A stretch of 64,000 nt of DNA from contig NC_135565.1 of assembly GCF_964340395.1 (NCBI RefSeq), positions 21,532,209 through 21,596,208 on the forward strand, in the 5' to 3' direction. Origin of the DNA: Glandiceps talaboti (taxonomy: Eukaryota; Hemichordata; Enteropneusta; Spengelidae). The notes beneath the pieces were generated by a model. That model was not told where the DNA came from and made no database searches. It worked only from the letters and a program-made list of their open reading frames with translations. Shown piece after piece: positions 46,640-59,856 of the stretch (within the stretch, counting starts at the first letter, position 1; each line of letters begins with the position of its first letter). A program made the translations under genes and the position numbers.

Positions 46640-48040
46640 CATTATTCGCATGCCTGTGGAGTACAATTCAGTATTACATTGTTTGTAATTTGTATGAGAA
46701 TGATAAAGATAGAATTATACTCCATAACATCTTCATCTTTACTTTTAATGGTTCCGGTTTAGATAACACGTTTGTGATGTACGAAAAGTAACTATGTGAA
46801 CCACTATCATTCTTTTCATGAACATTTAGCTGGTAACCATGGTAACACCCATAAACTGTATAAGGTTTTAAAATGTATAGTTCAATAGTTGAGTTGGACT
46901 CTCTCCCTGTGTTTCGTTAGACCTGAATGTAAGTTTGTTAAAATTAATGTCAGAATGGTTAACTTTCAACTCTGTATAGTAAAGGGTATGTTGTCATGGC
47001 AAAGTAGTACATTCATTTAACTCGCTTGAATGACATCTTCGCTGATGGATTTATATGTAGGCAATTTCCTACAATATAATATACATGTTAAGGTCAGTGT
47101 GTGTTTGAGTAAAGATTACAGTTGTCAATAAATATGAAGATCGTGACTTGGAGTAAATGTACATGGTAATATACCCACGTGATTATTTAAAAGTTGTGGA
47201 TTCCAACCAAACTTTATAAAGGACTGATATATGACTTTTATCTTATGTGCACATGTATACTTGAAGCCCCGCCTGTCCAGGGTAAATTTGTTTTGTTATA
47301 GTCAAGATCTGTGTCAGGTTTCATTTTAAATCCAGTTCGGATGTGTAGTAAAGTTTTGCTGCAAAGAAGTTGTCTGCCGGAGCTATAGAAAAGGTTGGTC
47401 CTGTACAACAGAATGATGTTATATAAGAGAATATTTCAATGGAGTTGATTCTTGGTTTAAGTGATTTAAATTCATATGTTACACTTTCCAAGATATTGAA
47501 TAACATTCCTATCTTTCAATTCACGGAATTGTTGTCATATTTCGGCAAAGTTTGGCCAAGTAATGATATGAAGTTGCATGTGCTTGGATCTGCTTTTAAA
47601 TAGTATCTCACAATTGATCTGTTTTGACATCATTGGCATCAATTCGCTTAGTCTCACAATTCCACTGTTTTGATGGGATCAATTCCCATAGAAATATCTG
47701 CCGGTGAACGTGCACAAACAAACGGGGATAAATCCTTTTTTTATTTTTACCCCTAGAGGAAAAGGTAACAAAACAAGCAAACGTGTTATCCATGTAAAGG
47801 ATTGCATCAATTCAATACTTTAACGTGAATCATTTCCACTATAGCCTATACAATGCTGGAGGGGATTTAGCAAATGTCCTTTGTCGGCACTTAAATCATT
47901 GCAACACTTGAATGATGCAAAACATGTCCTTCTCCCTTAATAATTACCACTAGATATGTCTGAGGTAGATGAAATATCGATATTATTTATTACTTAGTAT
48001 ATCAGTAGCATTAAACAGGCCAGTAAATCATATATTAGAG
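46640..48040. other. Gene-poor stretch
   Basis: No gene recognised. The segment near 47385-47425 (GAAAAGGTTGGTCCTG) is a copy of a dispersed repeat also at about 18563. Confidence 0.45.
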
Positions 48041-48044
48041 CATC

Positions 48045-48046
<2 letters not shown>

Positions 48047-48095
<49 letters not shown>

Positions 48096-48283
48096 CCATA
48101 CATCCATACATACATACATACATACATACATACATACATACACATACATACATACACACATACATACATACATACACATACATACATACATACATACATA
48201 CATACATACATACATACATACACACATACATACATACACACATACATACATACACACATACATACATACATACATACATACAT

Positions 48284-48318
<35 letters not shown>

Positions 48319-48487
48319 TACATACATACATACATACATACATACACATACATACATACACACATACATACATACATACACATACATACATACATACATA
48401 CATACATACATACATACATACACACATACATACATACACACATACATACATACACACATACATACATACATACATACATACATACAT

Positions 48488-48522
<35 letters not shown>

Positions 48523-48563
48523 TACATACATACATACATACATACATACATACATACATACAT

Positions 48564-48618
<55 letters not shown>

Positions 48619-48705
48619 CATACATACATACATACATACATACATACATACATACATACATACATACATACATACATACATACATACATACATACATACA
48701 TACAG
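48047..48705. repeat. Large CA / CATA composite microsatellite
   Basis: About 660 bp of alternating (CA)n and (CATA)n blocks. Open frames up to 257 codons in several frames are artefacts. Blocks recur with similar order (for example 48160-48330 and 48360-48530), which suggests internal duplication. Confidence 0.97.
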
Positions 48706-48719
48706 GGGATATCCCACAT

Positions 48720-50830
48720 ACATTAGATTATTCGTGATATAGCATCCTCACACAGTAACTGCTAAAGCAACATAGGCATAACATATTACTATAAAGTTAA
48801 AAAGATAACGTGTATCCATAAGTTTTAATCCATTGTTTGGATGTATATAGATGTAAACTACCTAGGTTATAGGTAATCATTTACATCAATCGTTTTATTT
48901 TAAACTTTCTTGAAAAAAAAAAAAATAAATCGAGAGCCACTGATATGACCTTTTAATCTGTCGATACATGTTTTCGTGCAAAAATTGTACACTGAATTAG
49001 AAATTGATTTTCAATACAGGAATGTCTTAAAATCAGTGAACATAATCGACATTGATGCGAAACAGATAATTCATATTGGTGAAATCTTTTCTATCAATGC
49101 TATGACATGACAAGACAAAATAAATACAGTCAAGCGAGGTGAAGGTTTCCAGTTTTGCTATTCAAGCAACTTCAGGTACCGTATTGTCTTTAAAAATTCA
49201 TGGAACTTTTTATAGCGTCTCTCTGATTTTACAACATATTTCAAAATACCGTTCATCAGCTCTGTTTGATACAATCAAGCAGAAAATAATAAGAAACTAC
49301 ACATGGTGGCATGATTGAATGAATACAGACTCTTGCTACATATACGAACTGACTTGCCACCATGTAGATATCAAATACAGACGTCAAAACAGTGGCGCCC
49401 ACATGTCTGTCTAGTTGCAGTACATTTAATGGTTTATTTCATTCAGACTAAATGCTGCAATAAATTGCAATCTTGCTATTAAAGTGCAGCATCTTGTTGG
49501 TTTCTGCATGGTTGTATCAGACAGAGCCACTCAATCGTATTTTGAAATCTGCTGTACTTACTGCCTGAGAAACTGTCGGTTCAATCAAACATTTGACATA
49601 CTCTCCTGCTACCGTGTCAGCTAACTTATCATTCAAGTTGTTCAAAGGATACGTCTACCATTCCACTAACATCTTACCCCAGTCTCCCCCCCCCATCTTC
49701 CCTGTGTGTCCAACCCTTCCTCACAAACAACTAATGTAACAAATGATTCACTGTATGGTTGTCACTATGATATGACTAATATGTTCTGATGTTACAGTAC
49801 AGTGGTGGCAGTGGTGGGATGTGTCAGCAATATACAGGATGTGACACTTTTGACAGTGGTCGGCTATATAAAATTGCAAACCAATGTAAAGGTGGACAAT
49901 ACAATGAGTCAAAGTAAAATGTGACCCTCCTCTAATCCCATTTTATGAAATGTGTCCCTCCCCGAGAATTGTGACCCCACCAAACCTCTCTCCATAATTA
50001 CTGAAGCTCCCTTATATGAGTCCTTTAGTAGTCGCCTCAATTGTACAACAAAATCTTTATTCACTAAAAAAATTATTTACACTACATGTAAGATGCTTTT
50101 CGCGTCTCTCCGTACAATGCCATGTATTGCCTACTCGCTACTCGGGCAGATGGTTGTCACCTGACCGTACCCTGTGGGTTTACCTGTAAAACCACTGTCT
50201 GTCATTGATGGCGTTCAATCTTTGTTCTATAAAATCACTCATAATCAAAAACGTCAAAATGTCTTACCATAATTTCCTGATAAAAATGTTATTCCAAACG
50301 TAATAAAGACAAAACAAGACTAAATGTAACAACGTATGCGAATTTCTCTCGCGCAATACATCTTGGAACAGGAAAATCAACCCTGGAAAATGTCGAAGGT
50401 CTTTATATAGTCGTGTAGCAAAGTCGTATTCATGTGTATGCATAGATCGTACTGCTGGGGTTCTATTCTTACACAGTTCAATGTTTGTCTCACAAACGAT
50501 TAAATCTTTTGAAATGTCAAGTGGAAGTCTACCTTATAAAACGACTGTCCATAAAATATAACTATTTTGTAGACATCATCGATCATACCATTTCCATGTT
50601 CAATGCTATTGAAATTTATTGAATTGTGAGGTGTCTTTGAACATAATAAGTTTATAAATTTTGTCCTATTCTTACTATTAAATAAAGGATAACACGGTTA
50701 TATGAATAATGCGTTTTGAAGCATTTAAAGAATATTCTGTGTACTGATTTATTTAACATAGTTACGATGACAACAAGAGATGGCAGAAGGTATACATTGT
50801 TTTGCTAAATGTTTAACCCCTTTTTACCGG
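48720..50830. other. Gene-poor stretch
   Basis: No recognised gene. The longest frame is 70 codons at about 49952-50164, without features. Confidence 0.45.
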
Positions 50831-50834
50831 GAAT

Positions 50835-51110
50835 GTTATACTTATTTATATTCATATTCATATTCATAATTATATTTATATTTATATTTATATTTATATT
50901 TATATTCATATTTATATTTATATTTATATTTATATTTATATTTATATTTATATTCATATTCATAGTTATATTTATATTTATATATTTATAGTTATATTTA
51001 TATTCATATTCATATTCATATTTATAGTTATATTCATATTCATATTCATATTCATATTTATAGTTATATTTATATTCATTGTCATTGTCATATTCATATT
51101 CATTGTCATA
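50835..51110. repeat. (TTTATA/TTCATA)n hexanucleotide array
   Basis: Six-base repeat of TTTATA with TTCATA variants. The six-base period keeps frames open on both strands. Confidence 0.95.
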
Positions 51111-51114
51111 CACG

Positions 51115-52340
51115 TATTACTGTATTTGGGAAGTTATCTGACACATGTAGTTTACTTTCTAAGGAAGTGGCAAGGCATATTGAAAGGTCACAATACAAGA
51201 ACTAACATAGATATGTGATAATCTAACACAAAAATAACACTCGGACGTGATGCATAGTTTACAATGGCCCTTTCACCTTATCTTTATTATTATAGTTGTC
51301 AATAAAGATTCACAACATGCTAATGAATCAATCTCTCACCAGGTACAGAATCGATCGAGTTAATAGGAGGTCGTACTCGAGCAGCTGCAGACTATTCCGT
51401 CCTAGTTTTATATCACATCTTGTTTTGATGCCAACATGATAAGAGAGATCTAAGATTCTATCCTAACTAACTAAGAGTGGTGTGAGTGAGTGTAGTTGAT
51501 TAACTGCATATGAGACGATGTATGGAGTAAAACTGGGACATAGACTTCATTTCGTGTGAGCCAGGAGTTTGGCATCATGGCCTCACTCCAAAGCCAGAGC
51601 CAGGAGAGACCAGCTCCAAGGTCAAAAACCAAGTTTCGAAACTGCGACGCTATGGCCGTTAGAGTAATTAAATCATAATAAGTCACGCATAGGCGATGAC
51701 ACTAAACTTTATCTTGAATGACATCTCTAGACATACGATATTAGTGTACCTATTGTCTTGACACTCATGTGAGCTATTGCAATAAAAGATATTCATTTCT
51801 CTAACTAGGTGTTTGGCGACATGTATAAACAATGTCATATCTGCACCCAAACACATTTTAAAGTATATTATTCAATGCATTTTACACTCGCAGTACTGTA
51901 ACACAGATATCACTTATTAAGTGAAAGCGTGTTGCTGTCTTTGAAGTTTGATACTATATTATTGCTTATACATCAGGCATATCAAATGATACATTGTAGC
52001 TATCATTATCTATGTATCCCCTACATGCCTATATACTTATTGCAACTTGCTGGGTGATGTAGTCTTCATGGAATAGTTTCCATTACCAGTTGATTACAAT
52101 CACACTGATCAGATAGCCATGTGTACGGTGATGTAAATAGTTGATATCAATGAACATCATCATTTGGAGATTTATGATTGTGTCATCTAAATCTGAGACA
52201 ATATGCACTTGAAAATAGATCACTTGAGATATGGAACAAACTGCCAACCTACTTGGTATTATCATCATACGGACATATATTTGAAAGTCGTCTAAATAAA
52301 CAGTGAGAAAACGAACCCTTGTATGATTATAAGGAAAAAA
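51115..52340. other. Gene-poor stretch
   Basis: No recognised gene or repeat. Confidence 0.45.
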
Positions 52341-52357
52341 TAAGGCGAAAAAAATAA

Positions 52358-52712
52358 TTATGTGGTTCCCATTACATTCAATTTTAAAATATGTGGGGTA
52401 GGTAGATTTTTTTTATTTGTTTTATTTATTTTTTCATGTGTGAGTTTCTAGGTCAGGTAGTAATGTTTTTCTGTTGTTTTCCATATGGTCTCTGTGTTAT
52501 TGGTTTCTTCTCATCAGATGTACATCCATTACAGATCGGAAGAACAGTTTTATATTGTCTTTTTAAGTTAATGTCAGTTTCCGCATCCACTCTTCCTTGC
52601 GAGACTTCACAATTTTCGCGATTTTCTTTTTTTTTTCTGGAATATGTAAAAAAAAATAGTTTAGGGTCGGCGTCAAAAACTAGGTGGGGTTGGGTAACAG
52701 GAATCAAGCAAG
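52358..52712 (+). mobile_element. MITE family M1, copy 4
   Basis: It runs from TGTGGTTCCCATTACATTCA to GGTAACAGGAATCAAGC with all interior landmarks, for example TTCTCATCAGATGTACATCC. Confidence 0.75.
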
Positions 52713-52779
52713 TTTTTTATTTGGCCGAACGACACTTCACTTCATGGAGACTAGCACACATAAACCGTATGACTTAGAT

Positions 52780-52927
52780 AGAACACAGAAACCATTTTGA
52801 AAACAATGGAAAACCTGAACTAGACACTCACACAGAAAAAAGGTGATACAATAAAATAAATCTGCCTACCGCACCTCTTCTAAAATTGAGCGTAATCGCA
52901 ACCACACAATTCTTTTATTAGGCCTAA
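52780..52927 (-). mobile_element. MITE family M1, truncated copy 5, inverted against copy 4
   Basis: It has ACCTGAACTAGACACTCACA, CTTCTAAAATTGAGCGTAAT and an end AACCACACAATTCTTTTATT then AGGCCTAA, so it is the reverse of the left half of the element. With copy 4 it forms a head-to-head pair. Confidence 0.7.
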
Positions 52928-53617
52928 CTTAGTAATTGATTACGTTACTGTAGAGTTCACTCAAAGACGATGGTCTAATTGACCTTTGACCCTATTAAAT
53001 ACCCAGTCGTGTTGTATATATTGGCCGAATAGTACTGATTATTTAATAAATTGATTAATGGTAAATGGATGGATAAGTAAAAAAAAGATTATCAAAACTG
53101 TCTTGATGTCAACTCGAAATGTTCTATCACTATGTGCAGATAGTGTGTGCTGTCAAAACTGCCTTATATTGTGAATTTCTCTTATAATAATATGTTACAT
53201 ATTTTTAAAGATTTTGTTGTATCTTGAATCTCCCATCAACTTTATTCATGGTCATTGTATGTACAGAAAACATAATAGTGAACATCAGCATTCACCCACA
53301 AATGAGTTTACATTCAAGCATGAGGACTTTGTCTAAATAGCATAAAATCATCGGACGAATATCCCAAGTAATTAGGTCCCTTCAGACTGAACGAAAAGGA
53401 AACGGTGACCACGTGTACATTGAGATGAACTAAAAACACAATGAAGAACATACCATTAATTTAACATCACTACAATTCAGAGAAGTCGTTCTAATTGAGA
53501 AGAATTTGTCAATCAATCAATAAATACACCGTGTTACGCTTTATCGTTCTCCAGTTGTATTCATCATGTCTTAATTTCAAGGAGCTTTCACTAACAACGG
53601 TCAACAAACTATCATTT

Positions 53618-53619
53618 TG

Positions 53620-53650
<31 letters not shown>

Positions 53651-53798
53651 CATACATACATACATACATACATACATACGCACGCACGCACGCATGCACA
53701 CGCGCATACACATATACATACATACATACATACATACATACATACATACATACATACATACATACCACTCCCCCCCCCCACCACCACCACCACCACAA
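53618..53798. repeat. CATA / CGCA microsatellite with a C-rich and ACC tail
   Basis: (CATA)n, a GCACGCACGCACGCATGCAC block, (CATA)n, then C9 and (CCA)n. Confidence 0.97.
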
Positions 53799-54284
53799 CA
53801 TTATTTGCATATATGGAAGACAATCTGTTACCCAAATGGTCAAAACCTGACGTGATGTGTTGGGAATATTGACAGGGATATGTACATTGTACAAATCACA
53901 ATATTGAAATACTATCTAAAACATCTCGTCGAATGTCGAATCAATGCGTTGCAGCCTTGTCTTATACCCTTTGAATGTCATTGGCTTGCTTCTCATGTAA
54001 CAATTCAATGATTCTGATTGGTCTACATTCTACATCAAGGTACCAACGTATCGATATAAGGGAAAGGAAGATTCGAGAAGTCCTAACTGATGTTTTAGTT
54101 ACTGTGGAGATGTCAAAGAGAAAGCTGCGTACTTCAATGATATAACAGTTGAAGGTGTTGCATGTAAGTGAAATATCAGCTATCACTTTTTAATGCTATT
54201 GTTCTCAGTTATATTTGTATAGCACTGACAAACAAACACTTTTATTTTAAATTGGCTGTATACCTACAGTTTTATATTTGTGAT

Positions 54285-54414
54285 TTGTGTCTGTACGCGT
54301 GTCTTGTATTACGTTTGATGTTTGCCTTGTGCCAAGACGTATTTCCATGTTTTATGGACAGTAAAGTATATCTAATCTAATCTAATCTAATCTAATCTAA
54401 TCTTATCTTATCTT
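54285..54414 (+). mobile_element. Probable LINE (CR1/L2-like) 3' tail with (TCTAA)n
   Basis: The stretch GTGCCAAGACGTATTTCC, ATGTTTTATGGACAGTAAAG, TATATC(TAATC)n has the look of a non-LTR retrotransposon 3' end: an AGTAAAGT signal followed by a short tandem tail. There is no coding part here. Confidence 0.5.
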
Positions 54415-54754
54415 ATGTGTGATCAAAGCTATTCAATGTATTTGATATATTGCATTTTATATAGCAATGCAACTAAGAAGGTGACTGCATAGTTGTACGT
54501 TCTCTAACGTACATAGACAAACACATCACAGTGGAGACCTGTATTAAGTATAGATCAATGTTGTCGTTTGGTTCAGTGCTTAATGTTTTATTTAGATTGA
54601 GTGAATATGCGTGCATATTAACTAATGGGATTAGTTTGACAAATGTTTATCTTATGGAACTTGAACTTGCATCTCGTTTAATTTGAATTCGTTATATATT
54701 CACGATTTGTATTTTCGTCTTCTTTTGGCCACATCTCACATATCTGTGCTCACA

Positions 54755-54920
54755 ATAACAAATTTTAACACATTTTTTAAAGATCTTTTTGCAATGTACA
54801 AACACAGACTTGGTCTATGTTGTTTTACTTTGATTTATCAAGTAGGAAGTCATGATAAAATTGTTTTATAAATTAAAATTCCAAAATAAATACTAAATCA
54901 TCATGTGGCCACTTTAATAT
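54755..54920. mobile_element. Partial copy of the 655-997 foldback element
   Basis: It shares the order of the right arm: ACAAACACAGACTTGGTC, TATGTTGTTT, TCAAGTAGGAAGTCATGATA, AAATAAATAC and GTGGCCACTTTAA. The left arm is not recognisable. Confidence 0.65.
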
Positions 54921-54929
54921 GCTAATATC

Positions 54930-56425
54930 AAACAATTGGATCCAATACGATAACACTATCCTTCTCCTAAAAACACATCCAAATAAGTCGCCAGGTATTT
55001 TCTACCTCTAGCTTACACTAAAAGATTATTATCCCTGTGGACAGCCATCATTGGTTCTCGTTGTTGTTTTCAGTGCATTTACGTCTTGTTGTGTTCCCCA
55101 TAGTCTACACACCTGAATAATACCGATAGAGTTACATGACATGTCGGCCATAAAACGATATAATTCCAGACGCTGTCATAAGACCCCATATATCTCTTCT
55201 CTGCTCTCACCAAACCGTCTACAAATAGGTGTTAATATTCTGTGTCTATACGGTCTTTACGTACATTGACGTCATTGTTGACTTTTATAGATTGTTGTTT
55301 TATAGATTGAAGCCAACATGTTTTCACTCAACTATGTTATCTGTTAGGAAATTGAAGTCAAGCCAAGATATATCCTCGTCCTAATGTTAACTGATTATTA
55401 TAATTTTATTATTCTTAAATTTTATCCAAAATCCTTGAAAAGGTTTGAAACATAAAAACGTTTCATTTCTCAGTTCGCAATACAAAGCGAGAACAGGGTG
55501 ATTAATATATATTGTGAGAAAGTGTGCAAGGATAAAATGTGGAATTTTGGGGAGATTATCATTCCTATAGCACAAGGATATATTCACTAGTTTGAAAGCT
55601 TTTATTAGAAAAGAACACGAAAAAACAAGATAACACTTAATTCCTCAGAGTCGGGGTAAGTTTTCTAAGCATCCTCATTTAAATTTATATGGTAATTATA
55701 TTATATTGTATATTACTACACATTTCTCACATGGCATAGTTACTGGACGACGCAATACTTTTTTATATTTATAAATTTGACATATTAATGATTAAATTTC
55801 CATCTAGTGACATTTCTTTTTATTATCAAGACAATTTATAACATAATTTATAACAAATTACATTAAATCAAAATCCACCCAGGAACTCAGGTGGCATGGG
55901 CTTTTGTTATTATTGCATATGTTTACGTGTTATCTGTTATTATTACATATATTTATCCCAAACGAGCAATTTCGGTAAAAGTCATACTGTGCAATATCAA
56001 GCCATGCCAAATACAATTTTCAAAAAAAGAAACTCATTTGCATATATGTGTGTTCTGTATTGCACTGACTAAGAAGTGTAAATACCATTGGTATACACGT
56101 GCCCCATTGAAAATAATGACGAGTAGATATGAAATAATCAGTTTCCTTATCAGTCCTGTATGCATGTCTCTCTTATTTCTAGATGGATATTTGTCGGCAC
56201 ATTTTGATCATACTGTCTTGTCGATCTTTCTTTCATATACTTTGATTTAAGCTTACGACAAGAGGATAATCGCTGACAAGGATATTAAGTGAAGGCAAGT
56301 AATCTGGTGATATGAAATTAACAAGCTTTTGTTTTGAACTATGCCCCCTTTTAATCTCCTCTGTTTTCTGTACTAGAAAAGTCTTTTCCTTAAGTTTCAT
56401 CAAAATTGATTTTTTAAGGTATCGT
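54930..56425. other. Gene-poor stretch
   Basis: The longest frame is 119 codons (55891-56250), with hydrophobic patches but no recognisable domain. Not supported as a gene. Confidence 0.45.
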
Positions 56426-56429
56426 GTTC

Positions 56430-56431
<2 letters not shown>

Positions 56432-56486
<55 letters not shown>

Positions 56487-56503
56487 TAGGAAGGCACACA
56501 GAC

Positions 56504-56588
<85 letters not shown>

Positions 56589-56590
56589 AA
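56432..56590. repeat. (GACA)n microsatellite
   Basis: ACAG/GACA repeats with one interruption at about 56485-56505. Confidence 0.97.
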
Positions 56591-56599
56591 GCTTATAAC

Positions 56600-57830
56600 C
56601 CTTTCTTCCTTACAGATGGTAAAAAGCATAATGCCACCAGAAATGATGATAAAAAATACACTGTCCTGTTACAATCTTTTCAACATCTTTTGCCTGCCCC
56701 TAGAGACAGATAATGCCAGTTGAAATCTTATTAGACGTCTTTCTATGTATAACCTCAAACGGGCCACGAGATTCCCCCAACGATCTGGGCAGGATTATCC
56801 CCGTAAGTAATCATAATCCGAGGAATGAATCATAAATAATTTACAATGAAGTATCAGAGGTTATTTTCAAACTCACAAGAACAGGATTCTTTACAAACTA
56901 ATATATGCCAGAAAATAAGTGTGACTTGAAAAATGTTTTAAGAATAATTGGAACAGGAGACAAATATTAGTAAATGTGACATCTATTGTATTATTTAGTA
57001 ATATTATCCCTGATAGATAGCTTTAGTAATATTATATTATTTAGTAATATTATCTCTGAAAGATAGCATGTGCTGAAGAATTATTATCGTGGCAACGTGG
57101 GTTAACTACGTTCTTTTTTGTAGATACTAGCACGATTCACAGTGTTTGGAAAATGACGGTTATTTTCGTGACTACAAATTAAATAACTAACTTTCTATCG
57201 ACTGGTGTACCTTGTAAAGATGACATTATTTCTGGTTAGTGATTTGTAATTACTTACTTGTTCATCAAGTCATCGTCAAATTGAGGAATACTAGAGTAGT
57301 TAGCCTTTAACCATAATATCATTTGAAATCATTCCAAGTGTAACATACGATCAAAAACCCGGGAACAATCGACATTGATTAGATTGATTACCCTATGTTA
57401 TCATATACAATGCACGTAATGTTTGTAAAGTAAAGACGTCGACAAGGGATATGTAGCTGGTACATGCACAACTGTGTTCTAGGTGTGCTCTGCACAGCTA
57501 TGGTAAAGAGATGTGCAGAACAGTCTTGGCACAGACGTGAATTGCAAATCCATGTAACAAGCATACCTTTCACAGCCATATAACAGGACTGTGGAAAAAT
57601 ATATCCTGTACCAGGACTGTGCAAAACATGGCTAATACATGCCTGTGCTCCTCTACCTGGCACTAGGATATGGCCACACTGCAGCACTATAGGACGTGCA
57701 CATCATAGTGGTAGGATATATAAGGTTCCCTGTGGTATGTTCAATGGATAAGCGATATGCATAATAATTGCTGTGTGAAAATGTAAGACGATATAATATT
57801 AGAACACTGGGGTAAATGTCAAATAAAGTA
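56600..57830. other. Gene-poor stretch
   Basis: A 99-codon frame on the minus strand (57687-57388) is Cys- and His-containing but has no recognised domain. Not called as a gene. Confidence 0.4.
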
Positions 57831-57834
57831 CATG

Positions 57835-58100
57835 TATAGCGTACTTGTTATTCCTGCTCACTGTGATTCCCTGCAACTTAAAACACTGGTTTTCAGGTTC
57901 CTTGCTGCAGTACTATATACAGTAGCTTACCTGTCATTGCTTCTCACTCTATATTGCAGGGGATCACATTGTCATCCCCTGCAATGCACAACAACAGTCT
58001 TCAGGTTCCTTGCTGCAGTACTATATAGCTTACTTGTTATTCCTTCTCCCTGCGATCCCCTGTGATGTACAACAACGTACTTCTGGTCATTTGCCGCAGG
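57835..58100. repeat. About 108-bp tandem repeat, 2-2.5 copies
   Basis: CAGGTTCCTTGCTGCAGTAC then TATATA occurs at 57894 and 58002, each following a CTGYRATSCCCTG-like block. Confidence 0.75.
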
Positions 58101-58857
58101 GCTGTCTCTTGAGAAATCGAACAGAATGTAACCCATCTTAATTTTAAAGTGATTAAGATTACAGTAAAACAGTATATCTCACCACCTTGATTTCCTGCAA
58201 TTTAATTCCTGACATTTGCTTGATTGAATTTCAATTGCCAAGGGTCATATAACATGCCGAGTGTTAATTGAATCTGTAAAATGACACTTGAATACAAGAT
58301 TATGTTTAATATTTTCTTACTTAGCAGATTAATCTTGTTAAATAATTGATATTTTATTAGGTGTACCATACTAACATGTAATGCAGTCCATAATTAATTA
58401 CATCATTGACGTTTTCAAATAACAATATTTCATTAAAATCTTTCAATATTTCATGGATTCCATTACCCAACGAATAAATGATGCGTACTAAAATATTACT
58501 GTAACTTTACATATACCTCAAATAGACATATCACAAACACTTTGATCATTAAAGTCAACAGATACAGAGTCATACCGATTCTTTTGTATAGTAAGATGGA
58601 TGTGTTCCATGAACCACCATTGCTTCTTTGATGGCTGACAGTCCATCTATCACTTAATGTATAACACCTTATTTGAATTAGCTTGGGTGTTTTGAATACT
58701 ATCATTAACGAGCTAAAGATAGTCTTATCATAATATCTCCCCTGTCTTTCAGACCAACAGGTTGTTCCAAAAACGCAACGTGTTCTCTGGGCCTTGGACA
58801 CAACAGTAGCGGAAGAACTGTAGTTTTCACATTATTCGCCAGATTGCACGAAACAAG
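58101..58857. other. Upstream region of the GPCR gene
   Basis: AT-rich up to about 58700, then CG-richer toward the start codon. It probably holds the promoter, but no element was recognised. Confidence 0.4.
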
Positions 58858-59856
58858 ATGGCCGCCAACGTAACGGAGAGTGCGCCGCCTACGTCCAGCA
58901 GACAATTTCACTTAGACGTAATATACGCAACAGTTGGTGGTATCGGCGTCACTGGCAACCTCTTTGTTTGTTTTGTATTACTCCGTGTACCTCGTTTGCG
59001 AACGATCACAAATCTCTTTCTTGCGAACCAATCCATTGTTGACATGTCAAGTTCACTCCTGTTCTTACTTTTAAAGTTCAGCCTAGTGAGTGCGCCCCCT
59101 GTGGGCATAATGGCAAAACTGTACTGTAAATTTTGGTTTTCAGAATTTTTCATGTGGATGTTATTTCTTACCTCAACAGCCAATCTAGCAGCAGTGACGA
59201 TAGAGCGATATTTAGCGATTTGTCACCCGATATTACACCGTAACAAGTATACCAAGACGAAAGCTAAGATTATCATAACCGTTGGATGGATTTGGGGATT
59301 TCCGATAGAGTTGTTATGGGGATTACCTTTTCATCGCACCGGAGAAACATGCGAATATCGATTCATTAGTGTCGGTTACAACCTGTTCAGTGGTTGTGTA
59401 TTTTTCATCGCTTCTTGGTTACTACCTTTGTTGTTGATGGCATTTTGTTATATTGCGATAATATCAACGCTGAGAAAAAACAAAGTGAACACTGCTGCGA
59501 CCGGTGAGAACAATCCATCAGCAAGTAACAGTCACAAGTCCATGATCAAAGCACAGAAGAATGTTATTAAGACATTGTTTATTGTCTGTTTGACGTACGC
59601 ATTGTGTTGGGGACCTAATGAAATTGCATTACTTTACTTCAATCTTGGCGGTTATCTCGATTTTACCAGTGATTTCTACTATTTTTCTGTTGCTCTAGTT
59701 TTCTGTAACATGTGTGTGAATCCTTTCATCTACGCCTTTCAGTATGAACAGTTTCGTAAAAACATCCCTGTCGCGTTTGGTTTTAAGCGGAGCATGGCAG
59801 ACCAAAGTGACAACAGTAACACCAATAATAGTATAACTGTCTCGGGGTCAGTATAG
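58858..59856 (+). CDS. Gene D: intronless class A (rhodopsin-like) G-protein-coupled receptor
   Basis: A single 332-codon frame with seven hydrophobic segments. N-glycosylation site N4-V-T; TM1 about 20-44 with Asn34 in GNL; TM2 about 52-74 with Asp62; Cys90 before TM3; ERY at 116-118 closing TM3 (DRY variant); TM4 about 137-158; Cys165 in the second outer loop, a partner for Cys90; TM5 about 178-204; TM6 about 236-261 with CWGP at 250-253; TM7 about 273-293 with NPFIY at 288-292. The tail is short, Ser/Asn-rich, with no clear palmitoylation Cys. The pattern is that of a peptide or amine receptor, but I cannot name the ligand. The start codon lies in a good context (aagATGG). An AATAAA at 60537 is a candidate poly(A) signal. 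Confidence 0.9.
   Translation: MAANVTESAPPTSSRQFHLDVIYATVGGIGVTGNLFVCFVLLRVPRLRTITNLFLANQSIVDMSSSLLFLLLKFSLVSAPPVGIMAKLYCKFWFSEFFMWMLFLTSTANLAAVTIERYLAICHPILHRNKYTKTKAKIIITVGWIWGFPIELLWGLPFHRTGETCEYRFISVGYNLFSGCVFFIASWLLPLLLMAFCYIAIISTLRKNKVNTAATGENNPSASNSHKSMIKAQKNVIKTLFIVCLTYALCWGPNEIALLYFNLGGYLDFTSDFYYFSVALVFCNMCVNPFIYAFQYEQFRKNIPVAFGFKRSMADQSDNSNTNNSITVSGSV

Noticed and set aside
47969-48742. A 257-codon frame rich in His, Thr and Tyr, with opposite-strand frames of 220-241 codons rich in Cys, Met, Tyr and Val
   Set aside because: Wholly produced by the CA/CATA microsatellite, with several frames open at once.
50805-51113. Asn/Ile/Tyr-rich frame of 102 codons
   Set aside because: Produced by the TTTATA hexanucleotide array.
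51471-51686. A 71-codon frame with a Trp-rich stretch
   Set aside because: Isolated, no supporting motifs or neighbouring exons.
56312-56713. A 133-codon frame with a DRQT repeat
   Set aside because: Produced by the GACA microsatellite; the flanks show no domain.
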